NCBI RefSeq assembly: GCF_013376045.1
Contig: NZ_JABMJG010000008.1
Location: 1-64,000 of the forward strand
Origin: Variovorax sp. SG517
GTDB taxonomy: Bacteria > Pseudomonadota > Gammaproteobacteria > Burkholderiales > Burkholderiaceae_C
Direction of reading: 5' to 3'
DNA: 64,000 nucleotides
In this document: positions 31,146-39,255 of the stretch, piece by piece
Layout of the letters: every line of letters begins with the position of its first letter
Position numbering within the stretch: position 1 is the first letter of the stretch
Translations under genes and position numbers: made by a program
The notes under the pieces: generated by a model
The model's input: the letters and a program-made list of their open reading frames with translations, nothing else
Told to the model about the DNA's origin: nothing
Databases searched by the model: none

Positions 31146-31595
31146 ATGGCGCAACGCAACTGGATCGCAGTGGCCAGCGCCGAGCATGCACGGCGCGGCC
31201 GCGACAACCGGCCGCTCGGCTTCATGCAGGTCGGCCACGGCAAGCATGCGCCGCTCAAGCGGCTTTCGGCGGGCGATCGCGTCGCCTACTATTCGCCGGC
31301 CACGGTGTTCGGCGGCACGGACAAGCTGCAGAGCTTCGTGTCGATCGGCATCGTGCAGCCGGGCGAGCCCTACGAGTTCGACATGGGCAACGGCTTCGTG
31401 CCGTGGCGGCGCGACGTGGCCTACGCCGCCGGGCACGAGGCGCCGATCGCCCCGCTGATCGAGCGTCTCGCCTTCATCGAGAACCCCAGGCAATGGGGCT
31501 ACAAGTTCCGCTTTGGCATGTTCGACGTCGGCGACGACGACATGAAACTGATCGCACAGGCCATGAAGGCCGACCTGAAGACACTATCGCTTTGA
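31146..31595 (+). CDS. EVE-domain protein
   Basis: 149 residues of the EVE (PUA-like) fold: MAQRNWIAVASAEHARRG, GFMQVGHGKHAPLKRLSAGDRVAYYSP, and a C-terminal GYKFRFGMFDV. EVE domains read modified bases in DNA or RNA and often occur with restriction or RNA-modification systems, but this stand-alone subgroup is common in chromosomes beside VOC and GyrI-like genes. It begins 6 bases after the VOC gene. Confidence 0.82.
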   Translation: MAQRNWIAVASAEHARRGRDNRPLGFMQVGHGKHAPLKRLSAGDRVAYYSPATVFGGTDKLQSFVSIGIVQPGEPYEFDMGNGFVPWRRDVAYAAGHEAPIAPLIERLAFIENPRQWGYKFRFGMFDVGDDDMKLIAQAMKADLKTLSL

Positions 31596-31609
31596 GGAGA
31601 AGAAAACAC

Positions 31610-32059
31610 ATGGAACCAGTTCGCCGGCGCCAGGATGCGTTCCGCGTCTCGGGCCTCACCATCCGCACCACCAACCGCGAGGAGCGCGACCCTGCCACGG
31701 CCCGCCTCGGCCAGTTGTGGAACCGATTCTTCGGCGAGGAAACCTATGCGTCGACGCCGCATCGCACCGCCGACACGCGCATCTTCGGCGTCTACTCGGC
31801 CTACGAATCGGACAAGGATGGCGCGTTCGACGTGACGACGGGCGTCGCCGTGTCGGGCGGCGAGAACAGCCTCGCCGTGGAAGCCGGCGACTACCTCGTC
31901 TTCAACGGCGAGGGGCAGATGCCGCAGATGGTGATCGCCACATGGGAGCGCATCTGGCAGTATTTCGAGGCGCACCCGGAGGTCGCACGCCGCTATCGCA
32001 GCGACTTCGAGGCCTACGAAGGGCCGGACAAGGTGGCGATCCACATCGGAGTTTCATGA
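31610..32059 (+). CDS. GyrI-like / effector-binding domain protein
   Basis: 149 residues matching the stand-alone AraC effector-binding (GyrI-like, SOUL-fold) domain: FRVSGLTIRTTNREE, LWNRFFGE, IFGVYSAYESDKDGAFDVTTGVAV, and GDYLVFNGEGQMPQMVIATWERIWQYF. Such proteins bind small hydrophobic molecules, and a few act as hydrolases. A TTTGAGGAGA site precedes the ATG at 31610. Its stop overlaps the start of a 23-codon micro-ORF. Confidence 0.82.
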   Translation: MEPVRRRQDAFRVSGLTIRTTNREERDPATARLGQLWNRFFGEETYASTPHRTADTRIFGVYSAYESDKDGAFDVTTGVAVSGGENSLAVEAGDYLVFNGEGQMPQMVIATWERIWQYFEAHPEVARRYRSDFEAYEGPDKVAIHIGVS

Positions 32060-32127
32060 GCATCAGCCCCAAGAGCCGGCGCGCCCTGCCGGCACGCCGC
32101 CATCGCCCGCTCGCCGGGGTTTGCTGA
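32056..32127 (+). CDS. possible 23-codon coupling micro-ORF
   Basis: ATG at 32056 overlaps the stop of the GyrI-like gene (ATGA), and its TGA at 32125-32127 overlaps the ATG of the next gene (TGATG). The peptide is basic (MSISPKSRRALPARRHRP then LAGVC). No ribosome-binding site is visible. It could relay ribosomes from one gene to the next rather than make a functional peptide; it could also be chance. Confidence 0.2.
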   Translation: MSISPKSRRALPARRHRPLAGVC

Positions 32128-32891
32128 TGCGCCGCGCCGATCGCCTCTTCCAGCTCGTGCAGCTCATCCGCGGGCGCCGGCTCACCACGGCCGCGTTCCT
32201 CGCGCAGCGCCTGGAGGTGTCGGAGCGCACGGTCTATCGCGACATCGCGGACCTGCAGCACCAGGGCGTGCCCATCGAAGGCGAAGCCGGCGTTGGCTAC
32301 AGGCTCGGCGCGGGCTTCGAGCTGCCGCCGTTGATGTTCACGCAGGACGAGGCCGCGGCACTCGTGGCTGCAGCCCGGCTCGCGCAGAGCTGGGTCGATC
32401 CGGCGCTGGCGCGGGACATCGAGACGGGGCTGGGCAAGATCCTGTCGGTGCTGCCCTCCGCAGCGCGTGTCTCGGCCGAGGCACTGGCGCTCTATGCGCC
32501 CGGACTCGGCCTGGACGACACCCTGCGCGCGCGGCTGCAGACGCTGCGCGAGGCGACGCAGTCGCACAACAAGCTGCGGCTGCACTACCGCGATGTGTCG
32601 GGCGATGCCAGCGAGCGCACGGTGCGTCCGCTGGGCTGCTTCTACTGGGGCAAGGTCTGGACGCTGTCGACCTGGTGCGAGCTGCGCGACGACTTCCGGG
32701 GCTTCCGCCTCGACCGCATGGACGCGATCGAAGTGCTGCCCGATCGCTTTCGCGACGAGCCGGGCAAGACGCTGGCCGACCTGTTGCGGCAGGTCAACGC
32801 CGAGACGGCACACGGCAAGGTGGTGCCGCAGAAGCCGGGCACCCCGCCGCCCTGGAACAGCGGCGGCGGCAAGAGCGGCAACGCGGGCTGA
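32127..32891 (+). CDS. HTH/WYL-domain transcriptional regulator (YafY-like)
   Basis: 254 residues. An N-terminal DeoR-type winged helix (RRADRLFQLVQLI, LEVSERTVYRDIADLQHQGV) is followed by a WYL ligand-binding domain (about 135-220: LRLHYRDVSGDASERTVRPLG, YWGKVWTLSTWCELR). In this family WYL proteins respond to nucleic-acid-like or other ligands and usually regulate their own operon. The C-terminus is a Pro/Gly-rich tail. The ATG at 32127 is embedded in TGATG, so translation may be coupled to the micro-ORF. It likely controls the VOC/EVE/GyrI genes. Confidence 0.85.
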   Translation: MRRADRLFQLVQLIRGRRLTTAAFLAQRLEVSERTVYRDIADLQHQGVPIEGEAGVGYRLGAGFELPPLMFTQDEAAALVAAARLAQSWVDPALARDIETGLGKILSVLPSAARVSAEALALYAPGLGLDDTLRARLQTLREATQSHNKLRLHYRDVSGDASERTVRPLGCFYWGKVWTLSTWCELRDDFRGFRLDRMDAIEVLPDRFRDEPGKTLADLLRQVNAETAHGKVVPQKPGTPPPWNSGGGKSGNAG

Positions 32892-32922
32892 CGGCCTTCT
32901 TCAGCGCCTCGGCGCCGCCGCT

Positions 32923-34329
32923 TCAATAGTCGTCGTTGTTGCTGTAGCCGGCCAGATTCTCGAACTTGGTGAGCGGCTTCAGGAAGCCGAGCTTGACGGT
33001 GCCGGTCGGGCCGTTACGGTGCTTGCTGATGATCACCTCTGCCACGCCCGGCTCCTTCGACTCCTTGTTGTAGTAGTCGTCGCGGTAGATGAACATGATG
33101 ATGTCCGCGTCCTGCTCGATGGCGCCGGATTCGCGCAGGTCGCTCATCATGGGGCGCTTGTCGGTGCGGCTTTCCACGCCGCGGCTGAGCTGAGACAGCG
33201 CGATCACCGGGCACTTCAGCTCCTTGGCGAGCATCTTCAGGCCACGCGAGATTTCGCCCACGGCCGTCGCGCGGTTCTCGTCGCCCGAGCTGCTGGTCGA
33301 CATGAGCTGCAGGTAGTCGACCACGATCAGGCCCAGCCGCCCGTACTGGCGCGCCAGGCGGCGCGCGTTGGCGCGCAGTTCGCTGGTGGAAAGGCCCGGC
33401 GTCTCGTCGATGTGCAGCGACACGGTGCGCAGCTTCTCGATGGCTTCGGTGAGCCGCGGCCACTCCTCGTCGGTGAGCTTGCCGGTACGCAGGTGGCCCT
33501 GGTCGATGCGGCCGATGGAGCCCACGATACGCACCGCCAGTTGCGCCGCGCCCATTTCCATGGAGAACACGGCCACCGGCAGGCCTTCGTCGAGCGCCAC
33601 GTGCTCGGCGATGTTGATCGCGAGCGAGGTCTTGCCCATCGAGGGGCGCGCGGCCAGCACGATCATGTCGCCCGGCTGCAGGCCCGAGGTCATCTTGTCG
33701 AAGTCGTTGAAGCCGGTGCGAACGCCCGTGATGTCGTTCGGGTTCTCGGCCATCTCCGTCACGCGGTCGAGCAGGTCGACCACCAGGGCATCCATGCTCT
33801 GGAAGCCCTGCTTCATCCGCGTGCCTTCCTCGCCGATGTTGAAGATCTTCTGCTCGGCCTCGTCGAGGATCTTGTCGACTGGCTTGCCCTGCGGATTGAA
33901 GGCGTTGGTCGCGATCTCGTCGCTGGCGGAGACCAGCTTGCGAAGAATGGAGCGCTCGCGAACGATCTCGGCGTAGCGGCGGATGTTGCTCGCGCTGGGC
34001 ACGTACTGCGCGAGCGAATTCAGGTAGACCAGCCCGCCGATTTCGTCGGCCTTGCCGAGGTTCTGCAACTGCTCGTAGACGGTGATCACGTCGGCCGGCT
34101 TGCTGGCGTTGATCAGCCCGCCGATGGCCGCGTAGATCAGCTTGTGCTCGTGGCGGTAGAAGTCGCCGTCGACCAGCAGGTCTCCCATGCGGTCCCAGGC
34201 GCCATTGTCGAGCAGCAGGCCGCCGAGCACGCTCGATTCGGCCTCGATGGAATGAGGCGGAATGCGCAGTTGAGCGACTTGGCGATCGGCCGACGGGTCA
34301 TTGTCGGCATAGGAAAAAACGGCGGACAT
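32923..34329 (-). CDS. dnaB: replicative DNA helicase DnaB
   Basis: 468 residues. The N-terminal collar domain (about 20-120, PHSIEAESSVLGGLLLDN) leads to a RecA-like ATPase with Walker A AARPSMGKTS, Walker B LIVVDYLQLM and the hexameric-helicase loop SQLSRGVE. It unwinds DNA at the replication fork. The ATG at 34329 has AGGGAAG upstream and is preferred to one five codons earlier. It lies downstream of the rpsF-rplI operon but is separated from it by a terminator. Confidence 0.96.
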   Translation of the reverse strand: MSAVFSYADNDPSADRQVAQLRIPPHSIEAESSVLGGLLLDNGAWDRMGDLLVDGDFYRHEHKLIYAAIGGLINASKPADVITVYEQLQNLGKADEIGGLVYLNSLAQYVPSASNIRRYAEIVRERSILRKLVSASDEIATNAFNPQGKPVDKILDEAEQKIFNIGEEGTRMKQGFQSMDALVVDLLDRVTEMAENPNDITGVRTGFNDFDKMTSGLQPGDMIVLAARPSMGKTSLAINIAEHVALDEGLPVAVFSMEMGAAQLAVRIVGSIGRIDQGHLRTGKLTDEEWPRLTEAIEKLRTVSLHIDETPGLSTSELRANARRLARQYGRLGLIVVDYLQLMSTSSSGDENRATAVGEISRGLKMLAKELKCPVIALSQLSRGVESRTDKRPMMSDLRESGAIEQDADIIMFIYRDDYYNKESKEPGVAEVIISKHRNGPTGTVKLGFLKPLTKFENLAGYSNNDDY

Positions 34330-34457
34330 GGACTTCCCTTGCAACCCTGCATGCTAAGCCGCGCAGGTCGATGCGAGTGTGGACAAGGTTGTGAATAAGC
34401 GGTGATCTTCCAGTGCAATCGGCTGGAAAAGACGGGACAACCTCGGCTCGGAAAAAG

Positions 34458-34481
34458 AAAAGCCGCCCGAAGGCGGCTTTT
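34458..34481 (-). terminator. intrinsic terminator after rplI
   Basis: AAAAGCCGCC (34458-34467) and GGCGGCTTTT (34472-34481) form a perfect 10-bp stem around CGAA, 27 bases past the rplI stop. It closes the ribosomal operon before dnaB. Confidence 0.85.
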
Positions 34482-34508
34482 GCGCAGCGCACGAGGCGCT
34501 GTGGATGA

Positions 34509-34961
34509 TCAGGCGGTTTCGCCGTAGACCGTCACGGTGATGTCGACCACCACGTCGGTGTGCAGGGCCACGCTCACGGTGCTGTCGCCGACGATCTTGA
34601 TCGGACCGTTGGGCAGGCGCACTTGCGACTTGGCAACCTTGTAGCCCTGCTTGCCCAGCTCTTCGGCGATGTCGCCGTTGGTGACCGAGCCGAACAGGCG
34701 GCCGTCGACGCCAGCCTTTTGCGTCAGCTTGATGGTCGTGCCACCGAGCTTTTCGCCTTGAGCTTGCGATTCGGCCAGCTTGGCGGCCGCAGCCTTCTCG
34801 AGTTCGGCGCGCTTGGCTTCGAATTCGGCCTTGTTGGCGGCGGTGGCGCGGCGGGCGCGGCCCGTCGGGATCAGGAAGTTGCGTGCGTAGCCGTCCTTGA
34901 CCTTGACGATGTCGCCCAGGGCGCCGACGTTGACAACCTTGTCCAGAAGAATGATTTGCAT
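34509..34961 (-). CDS. rplI: 50S ribosomal protein L9
   Basis: 150 residues, the usual bacterial length. It opens MQIILLDKVVNVGALGDIVK and has the conserved N-terminal rRNA-binding domain (VKDGYARNFLIPTGRA), the long central helix rich in Ala/Glu/Lys, and the C-terminal domain with GGTTIKLTQKAGVDGRLFGSV. Last gene of rpsF-priB-rpsR-rplI, 12 bases after rpsR. Confidence 0.97.
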   Translation of the reverse strand: MQIILLDKVVNVGALGDIVKVKDGYARNFLIPTGRARRATAANKAEFEAKRAELEKAAAAKLAESQAQGEKLGGTTIKLTQKAGVDGRLFGSVTNGDIAEELGKQGYKVAKSQVRLPNGPIKIVGDSTVSVALHTDVVVDITVTVYGETA

Positions 34962-34973
34962 GGTGTCGACTCC

Positions 34974-35255
34974 TTAGACGCGGTGCTGGTCGCTGTACGG
35001 CACCATGGCCAGGAAGCGCGCGCGCTTGATGGCGGTGTTCAGCTGGCGCTGGTAGATCGCGCGCGTGCCGGTCAGGCGTGCGGGGATGATCTTGCCGTTT
35101 TCGCTGATGAAGTCACGCAGCGTGTCGATGTCCTTGTAGTCGATTTCCTCGACGCCAGCGACGGTGAAGCGGCAGAAGCGCTTGCGCTTGAACAGCAGCG
35201 ACTGGGTGTTGCGCTTCGGGCGCTTGTCTTTGTTGAATTTCTTGAACGTGGCCAT
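34974..35255 (-). CDS. rpsR: 30S ribosomal protein S18
   Basis: 93 residues with the S18 core KRFCRFTVAGVEEIDYKDID, LRDFISENGKIIPARLTGT and RQLNTAIKRARFLAMVPY. The N-terminus is lysine-rich. It binds the S6 protein encoded at the head of the same operon. It follows priB after 21 bases. Confidence 0.97.
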   Translation of the reverse strand: MATFKKFNKDKRPKRNTQSLLFKRKRFCRFTVAGVEEIDYKDIDTLRDFISENGKIIPARLTGTRAIYQRQLNTAIKRARFLAMVPYSDQHRV

Positions 35256-35276
35256 TTCGGGACCTCTTGTCGAAAA

Positions 35277-35591
35277 TTAATCTTGCTGAAAATCCTGGAT
35301 GTGCAGGACCGGATGCTTGCCGTTGCCCGGTGTCGCGAGGAAGCCCTGAAAACGCCAGAGACTTCCCATCGACTGTCTTGCGAGCCGTTCGGCGATGGCG
35401 CCGAAGGCAACGGCCTTGAGGGCCGTCTTCACCTGCCGGGGCTTTCCCGCTTCCTGGAGCGTCGACTCGTGTTCGAGCTTCAGGTCTAGGGCGGGCAAGC
35501 CGGCCGGCGTGAATCGCAGGTTTCCGAGTTCGGCAACGGAGGCGGTCAGCAGAAGCTGGTTGACCCCGGTTGCCGCAGCGGCGGCAGTCAC
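35277..35591 (-). CDS. priB: primosomal replication protein PriB
   Basis: 104 residues of the OB fold: GVNQLLLTASVAELGNLRFTPAG, LDLKLEHES, VAFGAIAERLAR, WRFQGFLATPGN. PriB binds single-stranded DNA as a dimer and stimulates PriA at stalled forks. It starts at GTG (35591), 4 bases after the rpsF stop. A small single-strand-binding gene between rpsF and rpsR is the normal betaproteobacterial arrangement. Confidence 0.93.
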   Translation of the reverse strand: MTAAAAATGVNQLLLTASVAELGNLRFTPAGLPALDLKLEHESTLQEAGKPRQVKTALKAVAFGAIAERLARQSMGSLWRFQGFLATPGNGKHPVLHIQDFQQD

Positions 35592-35595
35592 GCCA

Positions 35596-35970
35596 TCAGT
35601 TGTTGTTGGCGGCGTACTCGGCCTGCTGGGCCTTGCGGGCCTCTTCGCGCTCGACCGTCTTCATCATCGACGAAGGACCGGTTTCGGCCTTCTTCTTCTG
35701 GACGGTCAGGTGACGCAGCACGGCGTCGTTGAACTTGAACGCGTGTTCCAGTTCGCCCATCACGGTCTGCTCAGCTTCGATGTTGACGCACAGGTAGTGG
35801 GCCTTGTTGAGCTTGTTGATCTGGTAGGCCAGCTGACGGCGGCCCCAGTCTTCGACGCGGTGGACCTTGCCGCCGCCGGCCGTGATCAGGCCCTTGTAGC
35901 GCTCCAGCATGGCCGGAACTTGTTCGCTCTGATCCGGGTGGATCAGCAAAATGATTTCGTAGTGACGCAT
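35596..35970 (-). CDS. rpsF: 30S ribosomal protein S6
   Basis: 124 residues from the ATG at 35970, with AAGGAG just before it. MRHYEIILLIHPDQSEQVPAM, EDWGRRQLAYQINKLNKAHY and the C-terminal charged tail are typical. The frame is open further upstream, but the ribosome-binding site and conserved start decide. It heads the operon; the promoter is at 36051-36080. Confidence 0.97.
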   Translation of the reverse strand: MRHYEIILLIHPDQSEQVPAMLERYKGLITAGGGKVHRVEDWGRRQLAYQINKLNKAHYLCVNIEAEQTVMGELEHAFKFNDAVLRHLTVQKKKAETGPSSMMKTVEREEARKAQQAEYAANNN

Positions 35971-36050
35971 GGCACTCCTTGTGGATTCTTCCGAGGAAGA
36001 GGAAAAGCCACCTGCAGCGTCGGGCGCAGTGTGGCAAGGCAAAGCCGGCG

Positions 36051-36080
36051 ATTATAGCCCTCTCCGGGCCGATCCGACAA
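36051..36080 (-). promoter_or_regulatory. sigma-70 promoter of the rpsF operon
   Basis: On the minus strand TTGTCG (36075-36080), 18 bases, then TATAAT (36051-36056). It predicts a leader of about 70 bases before rpsF. That leader contains GCCAC and GTGGC arms enclosing GCG-CCCGA-CGC, which could be an S6:S18 autoregulatory hairpin with its CCG bulge; this part is inference. Confidence 0.7.
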
Positions 36081-36085
36081 GAGAC

Positions 36086-36544
36086 TCAGTCGTTCAGCGC
36101 CTTGTCGAGCGCGGCGGCCTTCTCGGCCCCGACAGCTGCGCGGATCTTCGGCGCCAGCGCCAGCAGGTCGTCATAGCCCGTGGCGGCCTCCACCTGCAGG
36201 TTGAGCCGGAAACCCTTCAGGCCCAGGCTGCCGGTCAGTTGGGTGGCGATGGGGTAGGCATCCTTGTAGCGCTGCTGCTTGCTGCGGCCGGAAGAGCCCT
36301 GGGCAGGCGCGGCGGCCGCCGTGGACGCCGCAGAAGACGGCGCGCTTCCCGCCGCCGGCTCCAGCAATCCCAGCCCGACCATCTGGTCGATGTCTTCGCG
36401 GACGATGCCCATGCCGGCCGCCAGCACGTCATCGACCGAGCGCTTGCCGTCGAACAGGATGAACGCCGAGCGCTGGCGCGGCGACAGCGGGACCGAGCGG
36501 TCTTTCAGTGCCTGATGGCCGGCTTCTGTCTTGACGAGGATCAT
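36086..36544 (-). CDS. hypothetical protein
   Basis: 152 residues, not recognised. Residues 1-62 look like a small helical domain (SPRQRSAFILFDGKRSVDDVL, EDIDQMVGLGLLEP), perhaps a winged-helix-like fold. An Ala/Ser/Pro linker (63-85) leads to a C-terminal part (KDAYPIATQLTGSLGLKGFRLNLQVE). No signal peptide or membrane segment. It stands alone between ppsA and the rpsF operon on the same strand. Confidence 0.65.
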   Translation of the reverse strand: MILVKTEAGHQALKDRSVPLSPRQRSAFILFDGKRSVDDVLAAGMGIVREDIDQMVGLGLLEPAAGSAPSSAASTAAAAPAQGSSGRSKQQRYKDAYPIATQLTGSLGLKGFRLNLQVEAATGYDDLLALAPKIRAAVGAEKAAALDKALND

Positions 36545-36684
36545 GGTGTTCTTCCCTTCCGGGATACGCCCGTGAGTCCTGCCAGTCTGGCATCAAATAC
36601 GCAATTTGTTTCAATCACCGACCCAGGTCGCGGGAATCCCCCCATGGGGATTTCCGCAATCCGGAGCTTCGGCTCCGCCCCAGC

Positions 36685-39078
36685 TCAGCGCTTGGCGAGC
36701 TGCTGCCAGGTGTCGATCACGCTGTCAGGGTTCAGCGAGATCGATTCGATGCCCTGCTCCGCCAGCCACAGTGCGAAGTCGGGGTGGTCGCTGGGGCCCT
36801 GGCCGCAGATGCCGACGTACTTGCCCTGCGACTTGCAGGCCTTGATGGCGCGGCTAAGCATGGCCTTGACGGCCGGGTCGCGCTCGTCGAAGTCGGCGGC
36901 CAGCAGCTCCAGGCCGGAGTCGCGGTCCAGGCCCAGCGTGAGCTGGGTCAGGTCGTTCGAGCCGATCGAGAAGCCGTCGAAGTACTGCAGGAACTCGTCG
37001 GCCAGCACGGCGTTGCTCGGCACCTCGCACATCATGATCAGCTTGAGCTCGTTGTCGCCGCGCTTCAGGCCGTGCTCGGCCAGCAGGCCGGTCACGCGCT
37101 CGGCCTGGCCGAGGGTGCGCACGAAGGGCACCATGATCTGCACGTTGGTCAGGCCCATGTCGTTGCGCACGCGCTTGAGCGCTTCGCATTCCATGGCGAA
37201 GGCTTCCCCGAAGTCGGCGCTCAGGTAGCGCGCGGCGCCGCGGAAGCCCAGCATCGGGTTCTCTTCCTCGGGCTCGTAGCGGCTGCCGCCAATCAGCTTG
37301 CGGTACTCGTTCGACTTGAAGTCGGACAGGCGCACGATGACCTTCTTCGGCCAGAAGGCTGCGGCGATGGTCGCGATGCCCTCTGCCACCTTGTCGACGT
37401 AGAAGGCGCGCGGCGAGGCGTGGCCGCGGGCCACCGACTCGACGGCCTTCTTCAGGTCGTTGTCGACATTCGGGTAGTCGAGGATCGCCTTCGGGTGCAC
37501 GCCGATGTTGTTGTTGATGATGAACTCCAGGCGGGCGAGGCCCACGCCGTGGTTTGGCAGCTGCGCGAAGTCGAAGGCGAGCTGGGGGTTGCCCACGTTC
37601 ATCATCAGCTGGATGTCGATCTCGGGCATCACGCCGCGCTGCACCTCGGTCACCTCGGTCTCGAGCAGGCCGTCGTAGATGAAGCCGGTGTCGCCCTCGG
37701 CGCAGCTCACCGTGACCAGCGTGCCGTCCTTCAGCAGGTCGGTGGCGTCGCCGCAGCCGACCACCGCAGGAATGCCCAGCTCGCGCGCGATGATGGCCGC
37801 GTGGCAGGTGCGTCCGCCGCGGTTGGTGACGATGGCGGAGGCGCGCTTCATCACCGGTTCCCAGTTGGGGTCGGTCATGTCGGTGACGAGCACGTCGCCG
37901 GCCTGCACCTGGTCCATCTCGCTGATGCTGTGCACGAGCCGCACGGGGCCGGTGCCGATCTTCTGGCCGATGGCACGGCCTTCGGCCAGCACGGCGCCCT
38001 TGCCCAGCAGCTTGTAGCGCTGCTCGGCCTTGCCCTGCTGCTGGCTCTTCACCGTCTCGGGACGCGCCTGCAGGATGTAGAGCTGGCCGTCGGTGCCGTC
38101 CTTGCCCCATTCGATGTCCATCGGACGGCCGTAGTGCTCCTCGATCACCAGCGCGTACTTCGCGAGCTGCTCGACTTCGGTGTCGGTCAGCGAGTAGCGG
38201 TTGCGCTGCTCGGCCTTGACGTCGGTGGTCTTCACCAGCTTGCCGGTCGCCTTCTTTTCCTCCGGCGTGGCGAACTCCATCTGGATCAGCTTGGAGCCGA
38301 GGTTGCGGCGGATCACGGCCTTCTTGCCGGCCTTCAGGGTCGGCTTGTGCACGTAGAACTCGTCGGGGTTCACGGCGCCCTGCACCACCGTCTCGCCCAG
38401 GCCGTAGCTGGAGGTGATGAAGACCACGTCCTCGAAGCCCGATTCGGTGTCGATGGTGAACATCACGCCGGCGGCGCCGAGGTCGGAGCGCACCATGCGC
38501 TGCACGCCGGCCGACAACGCGACCACGTCGTGCTCGAAGCCCTTGTGAACGCGGTAGCTGATGGCGCGGTCGTTGTAGAGGGAGGCGAACACCTCCTTCA
38601 TCTTGTGCAGCACGTCGTCGATGCCGACCACGTTCAGGAAGGTTTCCTGCTGGCCCGCGAAGGAGGCGTCGGGCAGGTCTTCGGCGGTGGCGGAGGAGCG
38701 CACGGCGAACGAGGCCGACGGATTGCCGGCGCTCAGCGTGGCGAAAGCCTCGGTGATGGCCTTCTGCAGGTCGGCCGGGAAAGGCTGGGCCTCGACCATC
38801 GCGCGTATTTCCGCACCGGCGGCAGCCAGGGCGCGCACGTCGTCGACGTTCAGCGCAGCCAGGCGCTTGCTGATCTTGTCGGCCAGGCCATCGTGGGCCA
38901 GGAACTGGCGGAACGCGTGGGCCGTGGTCGCGAAACCGGTGGGCACCCGCACGCCTTGCGGCAGCTGCGAGATCATTTCGCCGAGGCTGGCGTTCTTGCC
39001 GCCAACCGCCTCGACGTCGGTCATTCTCAGGTTTTCAAACGGTACGACCAGGGCGGTCGCGTCGAAAAGTGCAGACAT
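36685..39078 (-). CDS. ppsA: phosphoenolpyruvate synthase (pyruvate, water dikinase)
   Basis: 797 residues. The N-terminal ATP-grasp domain includes VGGKNASLGEM and SFAVRSSATAEDLPDASFAGQQET. The swivelling domain carries the phosphohistidine in GGRTCHAAIIARELGIPAVVG (about residue 427). The C-terminal PEP/pyruvate barrel includes GLARLEFI and ends with the GICGQGPSDHP loop. It makes PEP from pyruvate for gluconeogenesis. GGAGC upstream supports the ATG at 39078. The divergent neighbour is its own regulatory kinase/phosphatase. Confidence 0.97.
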   Translation of the reverse strand: MSALFDATALVVPFENLRMTDVEAVGGKNASLGEMISQLPQGVRVPTGFATTAHAFRQFLAHDGLADKISKRLAALNVDDVRALAAAGAEIRAMVEAQPFPADLQKAITEAFATLSAGNPSASFAVRSSATAEDLPDASFAGQQETFLNVVGIDDVLHKMKEVFASLYNDRAISYRVHKGFEHDVVALSAGVQRMVRSDLGAAGVMFTIDTESGFEDVVFITSSYGLGETVVQGAVNPDEFYVHKPTLKAGKKAVIRRNLGSKLIQMEFATPEEKKATGKLVKTTDVKAEQRNRYSLTDTEVEQLAKYALVIEEHYGRPMDIEWGKDGTDGQLYILQARPETVKSQQQGKAEQRYKLLGKGAVLAEGRAIGQKIGTGPVRLVHSISEMDQVQAGDVLVTDMTDPNWEPVMKRASAIVTNRGGRTCHAAIIARELGIPAVVGCGDATDLLKDGTLVTVSCAEGDTGFIYDGLLETEVTEVQRGVMPEIDIQLMMNVGNPQLAFDFAQLPNHGVGLARLEFIINNNIGVHPKAILDYPNVDNDLKKAVESVARGHASPRAFYVDKVAEGIATIAAAFWPKKVIVRLSDFKSNEYRKLIGGSRYEPEEENPMLGFRGAARYLSADFGEAFAMECEALKRVRNDMGLTNVQIMVPFVRTLGQAERVTGLLAEHGLKRGDNELKLIMMCEVPSNAVLADEFLQYFDGFSIGSNDLTQLTLGLDRDSGLELLAADFDERDPAVKAMLSRAIKACKSQGKYVGICGQGPSDHPDFALWLAEQGIESISLNPDSVIDTWQQLAKR

Positions 39079-39175
39079 GGGAAAGCTCCAGAAGTTGAAA
39101 CCTGTGCCGCATGCAGACGGCGCGGCACGATCGTTCTCGTTGCTTTGGGTGCGGGCGCGGTGTGCATGGAGAGAA

Positions 39176-39204
39176 TTGGGTTGGGAAAGCGGATTCCCGA
39201 TAAT
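39176..39204 (+). promoter_or_regulatory. sigma-70-like promoter of ppsR
   Basis: TTGGGT (39176-39181), a 17-base spacer, then GATAAT (39199-39204), 51 bases before the ppsR start. It lies in the 177-base divergent region shared with ppsA. Confidence 0.55.
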
Positions 39205-39255
39205 GGCCCTGATTGTAGGCGGGGCAAGGTTGTCCGCGCCGCAGGACAAGGCCGC

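Noticed and set aside
30768..32891. Anti-phage defence island based on EVE and WYL domains
   Set aside because: No nuclease, methyltransferase or other effector is present, and the base composition matches the core chromosome; the set looks like an ordinary small-molecule operon.
36784..39255. Long + strand open frame running into ppsR
   Set aside because: Antisense shadow of ppsA; amino-acid composition is His/Val/Ala-rich nonsense, and the real ppsR begins at 39256.
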